From Acidobacteriota bacterium (GTDB lineage: Bacteria > Acidobacteriota > Terriglobia > Terriglobales > Acidobacteriaceae), in the NCBI GenBank assembly GCA_003225655.1, contig QIAW01000660.1, positions 1 to 6,273 on the forward strand: a DNA stretch of 6,273 nucleotides. The letters run 5' to 3'. Shown here piece by piece: positions 1 through 6,057 of this stretch; within the stretch, counting starts at the first letter, position 1; every line of letters begins with the position of its first letter. The position numbers and the translations under genes were made by a program. The notes beneath the pieces are model-generated. The model had not been told where the DNA came from and did no database searches. It saw only the letters and a program-made list of their open reading frames with translations.

Positions 1-339
1 TACGAACGCACATTGCAACTGCTTGCCAACGTGAAAGAATTTTCCCCGAAAACGGTAAGCAAGACCGGCGTGATGGTGGGCTTAGGCGAAGAGATGGATG
101 AGCTGTTGGCTGTCTTTCAGGATCTAGCTGCCCGCAAAGTGGACATTCTTACCATTGGACAGTACCTGCGCCCTTCCAAAGACCACCTGCCGATGGCTCG
201 TTATTACACCCCCGATGAGTTTGCCTACCTGAAGGCGCAAGCCCTCCAGATGGGCTTTCGTCACGTTGAATCGGGGCCGCTGGTGCGCTCTAGTTACCAC
301 GCTCATGAGCAGGCGGAGTCGGTGAGTCCAATTACATAA
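1..339 (+). CDS. lipA: Lipoyl synthase, C-terminal part (5' end outside window)
   Basis: This is the C-terminal 112 residues of LipA, the cytoplasmic radical-SAM enzyme that inserts two sulfurs into protein-bound octanoyl groups to make the lipoyl cofactor of 2-oxoacid dehydrogenases and the glycine cleavage system. The frame is open from base 1, so the gene begins upstream; the TTG at 13 is internal, not a start. Family motifs in order are SKTGVMVGLGEEMDE, then DILTIGQYLRPSKDHLP with RYYTPDEF, and near the end SGPLVRSSYHA. In known LipA structures the serine of this RSSY motif helps bind the auxiliary iron-sulfur cluster that is sacrificed as the sulfur source. The CxxxCxxC radical-SAM motif and N-terminal cysteines lie outside the window and cannot be checked. 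A tail of about 11 residues follows the RSSYHA motif and the frame ends in TAA. A palindrome and a bidirectional terminator follow directly. Confidence 0.96.
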   Translation, partial: YERTLQLLANVKEFSPKTVSKTGVMVGLGEEMDELLAVFQDLAARKVDILTIGQYLRPSKDHLPMARYYTPDEFAYLKAQALQMGFRHVESGPLVRSSYHAHEQAESVSPIT

Positions 340-346
340 GACCGTC

Positions 347-374
347 GTAGAGATGTAGCATGCTACGTCTCTAC
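347..374. repeat. 28-bp near-perfect palindrome, possible dispersed intergenic repeat
   Basis: The arms pair over all 14 positions: GTAGAGAT GTAGCA on the left and its mirror TGCTAC GTCTCTAC on the right. Thirteen pairs are Watson-Crick; the exception is T354 against G367, a T:G pair. The central 12 bases, GTAGCATGCTAC, are a perfect palindrome. It lies 7 bp after the lipA stop and 11 bp before the terminator stem and has no T-run of its own, so it is not a standard terminator. From memory, very similar GTAGAGAC...GTCTCTAC palindromes recur between genes in acidobacterial genomes. Only one copy is visible here, so repeat status is an inference. Confidence 0.7.
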
Positions 375-385
375 AATTCAAAAGC

Positions 386-416
386 AAAAGGCACAACCAG
401 AGCGGTTGTGCCTTTT
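386..416. terminator. Bidirectional intrinsic terminator between convergent genes
   Basis: A 13-bp uninterrupted stem, AAAAGGCACAACC (386-398) with its complement at 404-416, encloses a 5-base loop (AGAGC). The stem starts with four A and the right arm runs into a stretch of five T (413-417), so a transcript from either strand ends in a GC-rich hairpin followed by U. It lies 46 bp after lipA (+) and 20 bp after the M13 peptidase stop (-), the expected place for a shared terminator. Flanking GC and AGC bases can extend the stem further with one bulged T. Confidence 0.92.
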
Positions 417-436
417 TGCTGAGGTTGTTACGACCG

Positions 437-2509
437 TTACCAAACGTGGCAGGCGTTCTCGCGTACCATGGCATCGCCGGTCTTGCAGCTAAACGCCTTT
501 TGGAACTCGGGCATATTGCTTACCACGCCATTGACGCGGAACTTGCCCGGAGAGTGCGGATCGGTAAGCGCCCGCTGCCGTGCGGTTTCCGGTCGCATCT
601 TCGAGCACCAGACCTGTCCCCACCCCAGGAACAGCCGCTGCTCAGCAGTGAAGCCGTCAATCTTGGGCTGTTCCTTGCCGGCCAGCGTATCCATCAGCGC
701 CATGTAGGCGATGCGCAGGCCGCCGTTGTCAGCGGTGTTCTCGCCCAGCGTCAGCTTGCCATTCAGATGAACCTCGTTCTTGGGATCTTTATCGTCGTTC
801 ACCGCGACAAAGCTGCTGTATTCATCGACTATGCACTGGGCGCGTTCATTGAAAGCTTTCTGGTCTTGCGGCGTCCACCAATCGCGCAGATTGCCCTGGG
901 CATCGAATTGACGGCCTTCATCGTCGAAGCCGTGGGTAAGTTCGTGCCCAATGACAGCGCCAATGCCACCGAAGTTTACGGCATCATCCATTTTGTTGTC
1001 GTAGAACGGGGGCTGCAGAATTCCCGCCGGGAAATTGATGTTGTTCTCCACGGGATTGTAATAGGCATTGACCGTGGGCGGAGTCATTCCCCATTCCATT
1101 TTGTCCACGTCTTTGCCAATCTTTTTGAGCTGGCGGCGGAACTCAAAGGCATCAGCGCGCTGCTGATTGCCCAGCGCGTCTCCGCGCACAATTTCCAGGG
1201 TACTGTAGTCGCGCCATTTGTCCGGATAACCAATTTTGTTGGCGATGACCGCCAGCTTTACCAGTGCCGCCTGCTTGGTAGTGTCGGTCATCCAGGACAG
1301 GCCCTTGATATCGCTCTCCAGCGCCTTCTCCAGGGCATGGATCATCTTCAGAGTCCGCTCTTTGCCCTCCTTGCCAAAGGTTTCTTCCACGTACTTTTGC
1401 CCCAGGGCTTCACCCAGAGCACTGTCGGTGAAGCGGGTGCAACGCTTCCAGCGGGCTTCCTGTTCTTTCTGGCCGCGCATTATGTGGTTGTAGAAGTTAA
1501 AACTTTCCTCGTCGAACTTGCTGGGCAGCAAAGGATTGTTGGCATTCACCAGGTGCCAGCGCAGGTAGGCTTTCCAGTTTTCCAGAGGCTGCTTTTCAAT
1601 CAGCTCCTGCATGTTCTCTACGAATTTCGGCACAGCCACATTCAGCTCTTTGAACTCAGGGGCGTCGACGGAAGTAATGTATTTGTTCCAGCTAAACGCC
1701 GGGCTGAGCTTGGCCAGCTCTGCCGTGCTCATCTTGTGGTAAATATTGCTGGGCTCGCGGCGGTCAACGCGATTCATGGAGCCTTTGGCCAGGGCGGTTT
1801 CGATTTCAAGGACCGTCTGCGCTTCCTTGGCCGCGGCTTCCGGCTTGTCGCCCAGCAGTTCGAACATATTTTGCACGTGCTGCTTGTATTGTTCGCGCTG
1901 TTTCTGCGAAGTGGGGTCATCTTTGAAGTAGTAATCGCGGTCGGGGAGCCCGAGTCCTCCCTGATCGGTGGCGGCGATCACCTTGCTGGCATTTTTGAAA
2001 TCAGCATCGGAGCCAAAATTGAAGAGCGCATCCACGCCGATGCTGTGCAGATGGGCTACTTCAGCCGGCAGTTCAGACTTGTCTTTCAACTTCGCAATCC
2101 GGTCCAGCTCCGCCTGGATTGGGGCAAGGCCCTTTTTGTTGATGGCTTCCTGATCCAGGCATGCGGCATAGTAATCGCCGAACTTTTGCTCGGTCGAGGT
2201 GCGCTTGGGATCATTTTGGGAAGACTTTTCCAGGATATCGTGCAAAGTTGCGCGATTGCGTTCGTCCAGTTCGTTGAAGCGTCCCCAGGTAGTCTTGTCT
2301 GCCGGGATATCGTTTTCCTTCGACCAGGTGCCACATGCGTACTGGAAAAAATCATTGCAAGGACTAGCGGTCGTATCCAGCGCATGGATATCGAAGCCGA
2401 GCGTGAGCTTGGGTAACTCTTCCGACGAAGGGTTTGTAGGTTTTGACTCCTGTGCCGCGGACACGGTGAGAGCAAGCAGCACAAAGCCGAATAGTTTTAT
2501 CAGGCGCAT
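437..2509 (-). CDS. Secreted M13-family zinc endopeptidase (neprilysin/PepO-like)
   Basis: This 690-residue protein is a gluzincin of the neprilysin (M13) family, which cleaves short peptides on the N-terminal side of hydrophobic residues. Residues 1-19 form a signal peptide (MRLIKLFGFVLLALTVSAA) without a lipobox cysteine, so the enzyme is probably exported to the periplasm or beyond. The N-terminal M13 domain spans roughly 38-420, beginning with the typical ASPCNDFFQYACGTW at 48-62. The catalytic domain follows: substrate-binding NAYYN at 481-485, zinc motif HELTH at 522-526 (ligands H522 and H526, catalytic E523), and third ligand E590 in ENTAD, with D594 as the usual partner. H652 and R658 match the conserved transition-state and substrate-binding residues of neprilysin. 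The chain ends in the family's CxxW (CHVW, 687-690). Every key residue I looked for is present and the length is normal, so it should be active. The ATG at 2509 is supported by the signal peptide and a strong ribosome binding site. Its natural substrate cannot be told from sequence. Confidence 0.96.
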   Translation of the reverse strand: MRLIKLFGFVLLALTVSAAQESKPTNPSSEELPKLTLGFDIHALDTTASPCNDFFQYACGTWSKENDIPADKTTWGRFNELDERNRATLHDILEKSSQNDPKRTSTEQKFGDYYAACLDQEAINKKGLAPIQAELDRIAKLKDKSELPAEVAHLHSIGVDALFNFGSDADFKNASKVIAATDQGGLGLPDRDYYFKDDPTSQKQREQYKQHVQNMFELLGDKPEAAAKEAQTVLEIETALAKGSMNRVDRREPSNIYHKMSTAELAKLSPAFSWNKYITSVDAPEFKELNVAVPKFVENMQELIEKQPLENWKAYLRWHLVNANNPLLPSKFDEESFNFYNHIMRGQKEQEARWKRCTRFTDSALGEALGQKYVEETFGKEGKERTLKMIHALEKALESDIKGLSWMTDTTKQAALVKLAVIANKIGYPDKWRDYSTLEIVRGDALGNQQRADAFEFRRQLKKIGKDVDKMEWGMTPPTVNAYYNPVENNINFPAGILQPPFYDNKMDDAVNFGGIGAVIGHELTHGFDDEGRQFDAQGNLRDWWTPQDQKAFNERAQCIVDEYSSFVAVNDDKDPKNEVHLNGKLTLGENTADNGGLRIAYMALMDTLAGKEQPKIDGFTAEQRLFLGWGQVWCSKMRPETARQRALTDPHSPGKFRVNGVVSNMPEFQKAFSCKTGDAMVRENACHVW

Positions 2510-2515
2510 TGGGAA

Positions 2516-2522
2516 CTCCTCC
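2516..2522 (-). promoter_or_regulatory. Strong Shine-Dalgarno site of the M13 peptidase gene
   Basis: On the - strand this reads GGAGGAG and ends 6 nt before the ATG at 2509, which is near-ideal spacing. It fixes the start codon and suggests efficient translation. Confidence 0.88.
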
Positions 2523-2622
2523 AGAAGTTCAAGGTAGATAAGCGGAACAGTATCAACAAAGGCATGGGGAAAAGCTAGTAATTAGGCAGACCACGTCATA
2601 AAGGGCTGCTGAAGAACATCCC

Positions 2623-2628
2623 ATTATA
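2623..2628 (-). promoter_or_regulatory. Candidate -10 element (TATAAT) for the M13 peptidase gene
   Basis: The - strand reads TATAAT, a perfect sigma-70 -10 hexamer, inside the 161-bp gap before the M13 gene. Transcription would start near 2616 and leave an untranslated leader of about 105 nt. No clear TTGACA lies 16-18 bp upstream and there is no extended -10 TG, so the promoter might need an activator or might be chance. The rest of the gap (2510-2670) shows no gene. Confidence 0.4.
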
Positions 2629-2665
2629 GACGCCATCCAGGCGGCTTGGTTAGCAGGTTGGGTTA

Positions 2666-2685
2666 GCCGTCTATCCCCAGACGGC
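2666..2685. other. Hairpin overlapping the stop codon of the small membrane protein gene
   Basis: GCCGTCT (2666-2672) pairs with AGACGGC (2679-2685) around a 6-base loop. The structure covers the TAG stop (2671-2673) and last codons of the 64-aa gene. No T-run follows on the - strand, so it is not a classical intrinsic terminator. It could protect the 3' end of the message, slow transcription, or be chance. Confidence 0.4.
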
Positions 2686-2865
2686 AGCGCGGCTAGGTTC
2701 TGTGTTGCTGGTGCAAGCCCAGATGAGAGCCACGATCCAGCCGAAGATAGTCCATCCCAGGAGAAAATTGACCATCAATATGGGCAGGCGGTTCTTGTGC
2801 CCGCGGTGAAATGCCAGCAACGAGGGCAGCCAATAAGCCACGAATATCAAAGCGAGGGTAATCAT
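2671..2865 (-). CDS. Small two-helix membrane protein, superinfection-immunity family (Imm_superinfect-like)
   Basis: The 64-residue protein has two hydrophobic helices, about 2-19 and 29-51, joined by a short basic loop HRGHKNR at 20-26. It ends in a short polar tail. The layout of a first helix containing YWLPSLLAF, then RGHKNR, then a second helix with NFLLGWTIFGWIVALIWA, is the pattern of the Imm_superinfect family (PF14373 from memory). That family is named after the phage T4 Imm protein, which blocks DNA entry by a second phage, but most bacterial members sit in chromosomes and have no known function. A phage-defence role here would be speculation, since no phage genes are nearby. The start is supported by AAAGGAGG 5 nt upstream. 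It lies 42 bp after the lipoprotein gene in the same direction, so it could be the last gene of that unit. Most likely it is an inner-membrane protein with both helices spanning the bilayer. Confidence 0.85.
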   Translation of the reverse strand: MITLALIFVAYWLPSLLAFHRGHKNRLPILMVNFLLGWTIFGWIVALIWACTSNTEPSRAAVWG

Positions 2866-2870
2866 CCGGT

Positions 2871-2878
2871 CCTCCTTT
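2871..2878 (-). promoter_or_regulatory. Shine-Dalgarno site of the 64-aa membrane protein gene
   Basis: The - strand reads AAAGGAGG, 5 nt before the ATG at 2865. It supports this short frame as a real gene. Confidence 0.87.
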
Positions 2879-2907
2879 AAGCGTTGGGTTACTTACTAGC
2901 TCCTCAA

Positions 2908-3522
2908 CTACATAGTCTCCGTTTTGCCGCCGTGCAACCGGATATGAACCAGGCTGATCTGAGTTGTTTTTCCCTTCGGCTCGACCACGACGATGTGCTG
3001 GCTTGAGCCCTCACCGGCTTTGAGCGTCGTGCTCTTGCTGTCGCCCTCTACATCACTGCAGTCGAGTTTCAGGTTAAAGTCATCGTCCTTATCACTCTCT
3101 TTTTTGTTACTCTCTTTGCCGTTCGATCCCTTGCACGGAACCACTTTGCCGTAGCGGGCCATGTCTTTTTTGTAGAAATCAAGGATCTTCTCCGGGGCGT
3201 CGTTCGATTCATATTTTGCAGCGGTGACTCTCAGTGCAAAGAACGGCGTGGAAATATTGACGTTCGCGCGGTTATTATCGCCATCCGAGTTTTGGTCATC
3301 GGGAAGCATACGCGCATCCGGATAGGGTGTCAGGCCAAGCTCTTTGAGATCGATCTCTTTGCGTACCTTCAGTTCACCCAGCGGGGTGCTGATTTGCACG
3401 CTCTTTTCCTGCTTGCCGTTGTCGTCGGATTTGGAAATAACAGCATTGCATCCTGCCAGCGCCAGCAAAGCCAGGCCGATGAATGCGATTTTTGGAGAGG
3501 TAAGATTATTTTCCTTGCGCAT
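2908..3522 (-). CDS. Lipoprotein of unknown function, translationally coupled to the GH3 gene
   Basis: The protein of 204 residues starts with a lipoprotein signal peptide: basic MRKENN, a hydrophobic stretch, and lipobox LAGC with the acylated cysteine at 25. Asn follows the cysteine, so nothing marks it for inner-membrane retention by the usual Asp rule. The mature part has a charged linker (about 30-41), a strand-rich stretch ending in GLTPYPDARML (63-73), and a helical stretch APEKILDFYKKDMARYGKVVPC (109-130). A Lys/Glu/Asp/Ser-rich insert covers about 131-149, and the last 50 residues look like beta strands. C130 and C155 could form a disulfide. The YPDA motif followed by a DFYKKxMxxYG helix resembles small uncharacterised proteins of Acidobacteria; I cannot name a family. 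The frame stays open upstream to 3648, but the ATG at 3522 is chosen because it places the signal peptide at the N-terminus and has a Shine-Dalgarno site. It overlaps the end of the GH3 gene by 17 nt, which suggests coupled expression. Confidence 0.87.
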   Translation of the reverse strand: MRKENNLTSPKIAFIGLALLALAGCNAVISKSDDNGKQEKSVQISTPLGELKVRKEIDLKELGLTPYPDARMLPDDQNSDGDNNRANVNISTPFFALRVTAAKYESNDAPEKILDFYKKDMARYGKVVPCKGSNGKESNKKESDKDDDFNLKLDCSDVEGDSKSTTLKAGEGSSQHIVVVEPKGKTTQISLVHIRLHGGKTETM

Positions 3523-5434
3523 GTTGCAATAAACCTCCTTCAACCGGGGGCACGGGAGCAACGGCTGATGGTTTCTCAATGCCCGCTCCTCTTTGGGCAA
3601 TGTTTGGGATCGTGACCGGCAGGTGGCCACGAATCGGGATCTCACCAAAGAGCGCCTTCACGGCGCTGAACTCCGAGATGCTGGCCACAGAAAATGTGCA
3701 CAGATAGTTCTGTACCTCGGGAAATTCAGCAGCCACATAGGGCGTTCCTACTGCCAGAACGATCGTCCGGGCGGGGACATGCGCCAGAATCTGCCGCAGC
3801 AGATCGGCAGGCGCCTCCGTCAGGCCAATCGCATTTTGCACCGTGCCCTGCACGCGCACGGCCTTGCCGGCGGTGGGAATCAAGAAAACTGCGGCAATGA
3901 CGGTTTGTGCCTCATTCGCAGCCTGCATCACCTGCGGAGTCATCGCCGCCGCGATGCGGGGATCCACGTACATCACATTCGCATCGGGAATGCGCGCGCG
4001 CAGCTCGCGCTCCAGGGTGCGTCCCGAATCTGAACGTATATCGTCGGAAAATATCACCGCCAGCACCTTCTTGCCGGCCTCCTGTTCCGCTTGATACGAA
4101 AGGCCAGGGGTGGAAGTTCCATTATTGGGGGCCGGCGCGGCCTTTTTGAGGGGCAGAACCTGGCCATTATCGCGCACCAGGGTAATGGCTGAATCAGCCA
4201 CAAGCTGGCCAAAAGCCACGTGCTCAGGAGTGGCAATGATATTGGGTAGAGCGTCGATATCCACGAAACGCGCCTTGGCAAGCCCCAGCGTGGCTTTGGT
4301 CACCAGGATTTTGCGGACGGAGTCGTTGATGCGGGTCTCTGGAATTTCCCCGCTGCGCACCGCGCTAAGAAGGCCGTTATAAGCCGCGTCCAGATCAGCG
4401 GGAATCAGGATCATGTCAACCCCCGCCTTCACGGCCTCGACGGCAGCGCGGCCGCTGGGGTTGGCGCCGTGCCCGACATACAGGCGCATCAGGGCATTCA
4501 TATCCATCGCGTCAGGAACCACCAGCCCTTTGAAGCCAAGCTGCTCTTTCAGCAGATTCCCAATGACTGCAGGCGAAGTTGAAGCCACATGTCCCGGGTC
4601 GGGATCGAGCGTGGGTACCGTTACATGCGCCACCATCACCGAATCAACGCCAGCGGCAATCGCCTGCTGAAAGGGCGGCAACTCGATACTCTGAAGGTGT
4701 TGCAGGTCGCCGCCCACGCGCGCCAGCTCCAGGTGTGAATCTGATTCGGTGTCGCCGTGGCCGGGAAAATGTTTGGCCGTGGTCATCATGCCGGCATCCC
4801 GCGCCGCCCGTATGTAAGCGCTGACCATCTCCGAGACCTGCTTGGGGTCTTCGCCGAAGGAACGCGTGTTGATGATGGGATTGGCAGGGTTCGAGTTCAC
4901 GTCGGCGATGGGATAAAAGTTCCATTGCACGCCGATGGCGCGCGCCTCCTGGGCGACAATTTGGGCGAAACCTTCAACATAAGCAGGGTTGCCGGTGGCG
5001 CCAAAGGCCATGGCATGGGGAAACACCGTGGCGCCATTCAGCCGGGTGGAGAGCCCCCGCTCGAAGTCGGCGGCAAAGATGAGGGGCAAATATGACTCGC
5101 GCTGCAAGCGGTTGGTAAAGGTGGCGGCCTCAAAGGGCTGATTGCGAAGTAAGAAAGGCCCGTCGGTGCGCACCGTCAGTACTACTCCGCCAATGTGGTA
5201 GCGGCGAATCTGATCGCGCAGTTGCAGATAATCGGGACTAGTGACGTTCAGAAACTCCGCCCGGCCGCGCATCATGAACATCTGCCCTATTTTTTCATCC
5301 AGGCTGAGCTTGCGCAGGGTCCTATCGGCCCATTTTTGCGCATCGGAAGTGGTCTGAATCGGCCCGGGTTTTTGAAAATCTCTGGCAAAACAGGGGATGG
5401 CCAGCAAGAGCAGAAGAAGCAGCCGCTTGTACAT
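3506..5434 (-). CDS. nagZ: Exported GH3 family enzyme, NagZ-type beta-N-acetylglucosaminidase with C-terminal domain
   Basis: This 642-residue protein is a glycoside hydrolase family 3 enzyme of the NagZ type. Such enzymes remove terminal beta-1,4-linked N-acetylglucosamine, chiefly from peptidoglycan fragments. Residues 1-17 form a signal peptide (MYKR, seven leucines, AIPCFA) with likely cleavage after A17; AIPC is not a proper lipobox. The catalytic barrel spans about 35-390. It carries KHFPGHGDTESDSH at 221-234, where D232 and H234 match the Asp-His dyad that serves as acid/base in NagZ enzymes, and VPDAMDM at 306-312, with D308 as the expected nucleophile. A GH3 C-terminal domain follows (about 405-610) and ends in ALFGEIPIRGHLPVTIP. 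Gram-negative NagZ is usually a single cytoplasmic domain of about 340 residues. The signal peptide and second domain here resemble the exported Bacillus subtilis enzyme instead. I see no strong ribosome binding site before the ATG at 5434; the start rests on the signal peptide. A different GH3 specificity remains possible, but the D-S-H loop favours N-acetylglucosaminidase. Confidence 0.9.
   Translation of the reverse strand: MYKRLLLLLLLAIPCFARDFQKPGPIQTTSDAQKWADRTLRKLSLDEKIGQMFMMRGRAEFLNVTSPDYLQLRDQIRRYHIGGVVLTVRTDGPFLLRNQPFEAATFTNRLQRESYLPLIFAADFERGLSTRLNGATVFPHAMAFGATGNPAYVEGFAQIVAQEARAIGVQWNFYPIADVNSNPANPIINTRSFGEDPKQVSEMVSAYIRAARDAGMMTTAKHFPGHGDTESDSHLELARVGGDLQHLQSIELPPFQQAIAAGVDSVMVAHVTVPTLDPDPGHVASTSPAVIGNLLKEQLGFKGLVVPDAMDMNALMRLYVGHGANPSGRAAVEAVKAGVDMILIPADLDAAYNGLLSAVRSGEIPETRINDSVRKILVTKATLGLAKARFVDIDALPNIIATPEHVAFGQLVADSAITLVRDNGQVLPLKKAAPAPNNGTSTPGLSYQAEQEAGKKVLAVIFSDDIRSDSGRTLERELRARIPDANVMYVDPRIAAAMTPQVMQAANEAQTVIAAVFLIPTAGKAVRVQGTVQNAIGLTEAPADLLRQILAHVPARTIVLAVGTPYVAAEFPEVQNYLCTFSVASISEFSAVKALFGEIPIRGHLPVTIPNIAQRGAGIEKPSAVAPVPPVEGGLLQHAQGK
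3533..3540 (-). promoter_or_regulatory. Shine-Dalgarno site of the lipoprotein gene, inside the GH3 coding region
   Basis: The - strand reads AAGGAGGT, 10 nt before the ATG at 3522. It decides the lipoprotein start over the upstream alternative at 3648. Because it lies inside the last codons of the GH3 gene, ribosomes finishing that gene end just past the new start and could reinitiate. Confidence 0.8.
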
Positions 5435-5497
5435 GATGGCGACAATAGCAGAATTACTTCAGGACGTCATCGGTGATTTTGCCGCTGATTTTTTGCT

Positions 5498-5977
5498 CTA
5501 GGCTGCGTCGCAGGGAGGCGCGGCTTCTTTGGCTTGGGCCTGGGGAGCCCGCAGGCGGCGCTCGACGACGGAATCAATGTGTTCGATAAAAGATGGCCGG
5601 CTGGCCAGCTCGCCCTCGGCCAGTTCCTGGGCGCCCTGATGCAGCAGCCGTAGCGCTTCCGTGGCGCGTTGGATGCGGTATACCTGCAGGGGATAGTCTT
5701 TATGATTGGCGGCCTGATCAGCGACGGTATCAATGTATGTCCGCAGAATCTGGCGCAACTGGTCGACCACCACTTTCAGGTCAGCAAGCAAGGTCAAGCT
5801 AAGTAGAGAGTTGACCAACTGAGAATGCTGTTCTTTTTTCAGAGGGCTCGATTTCGAAGGGATCGATGCCGCCATGTCATACAGATCTTTCTGGATGACA
5901 CGCAGCTCTTCCGTGATATTGCGCAGCCGGGTTGTGAATTCGGCAGGGTTAGGAACGGTCTTGTCGGCCAGAGTCAT
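5498..5977 (-). CDS. Hypothetical helical protein, function unknown
   Basis: I do not recognise this 159-residue protein. It appears cytoplasmic, with no signal peptide and no membrane segment. It looks almost entirely helical, with possible coiled-coil stretches at about 12-38 (RLRNITEELRVIQKDLYDM), 50-88 (QLVNSLLSLTLLADLKVVVDQLRQIL) and 98-143. A Pro/Ser/Lys linker at 40-48 separates the first two, and the tail (144-159) is rich in Ala, Gln and Pro and probably disordered. I see no catalytic or metal-binding motif. It lies 80 nt after miaA and 63 nt before nagZ, all in one direction, so co-transcription is plausible. There is no clear Shine-Dalgarno site before the ATG at 5977, so the start is less certain than the frame. 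The heptad-like spacing of hydrophobic residues and the fit with neighbouring genes argue that it is real. Confidence 0.75.
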   Translation of the reverse strand: MTLADKTVPNPAEFTTRLRNITEELRVIQKDLYDMAASIPSKSSPLKKEQHSQLVNSLLSLTLLADLKVVVDQLRQILRTYIDTVADQAANHKDYPLQVYRIQRATEALRLLHQGAQELAEGELASRPSFIEHIDSVVERRLRAPQAQAKEAAPPCDAA

Positions 5978-6057
5978 TCAAAGTGTTCTGATATTGAGAT
6001 TACCTTTGTTTCAGATTAGTTGCACGAAGTGAGACACCGCTGGGGATTACGAAAGGG

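Noticed and set aside
416..2416. A 666-codon open frame on the + strand, antisense to the M13 peptidase gene.
   Set aside because: Its codons are the exact reverse complements of the M13 codons (same triplet register). It stays open simply because the peptidase gene avoids the codons TTA, CTA and TCA, which are rare at this GC content. Its translation has no recognisable domain, while the opposite strand encodes a complete M13 enzyme.
2648..2667. Two direct copies of GGTTAGC 13 bp apart in the intergenic gap.
   Set aside because: Seven-base repeats at this distance are expected by chance, and no third copy or operator symmetry is present.
3523..3648. An upstream start at 3648 that would make the lipoprotein 246 residues long.
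   Set aside because: It would put 42 extra residues before the lipoprotein signal peptide and overlap nagZ by 143 nt. The ATG at 3522 has a Shine-Dalgarno site and gives a proper lipobox at residue 25.
3593..5476. Several + strand frames of 60-146 codons opposite nagZ.
   Set aside because: They are Arg/Pro/Ala-rich shadow translations of the nagZ coding region with no family resemblance or Shine-Dalgarno support that I could see.
5467..5733. An 88-codon - strand frame overlapping the 159-aa gene.
   Set aside because: It is rich in Pro, Arg and Ser, has no motif, and lies in another frame of a better-supported helical protein.
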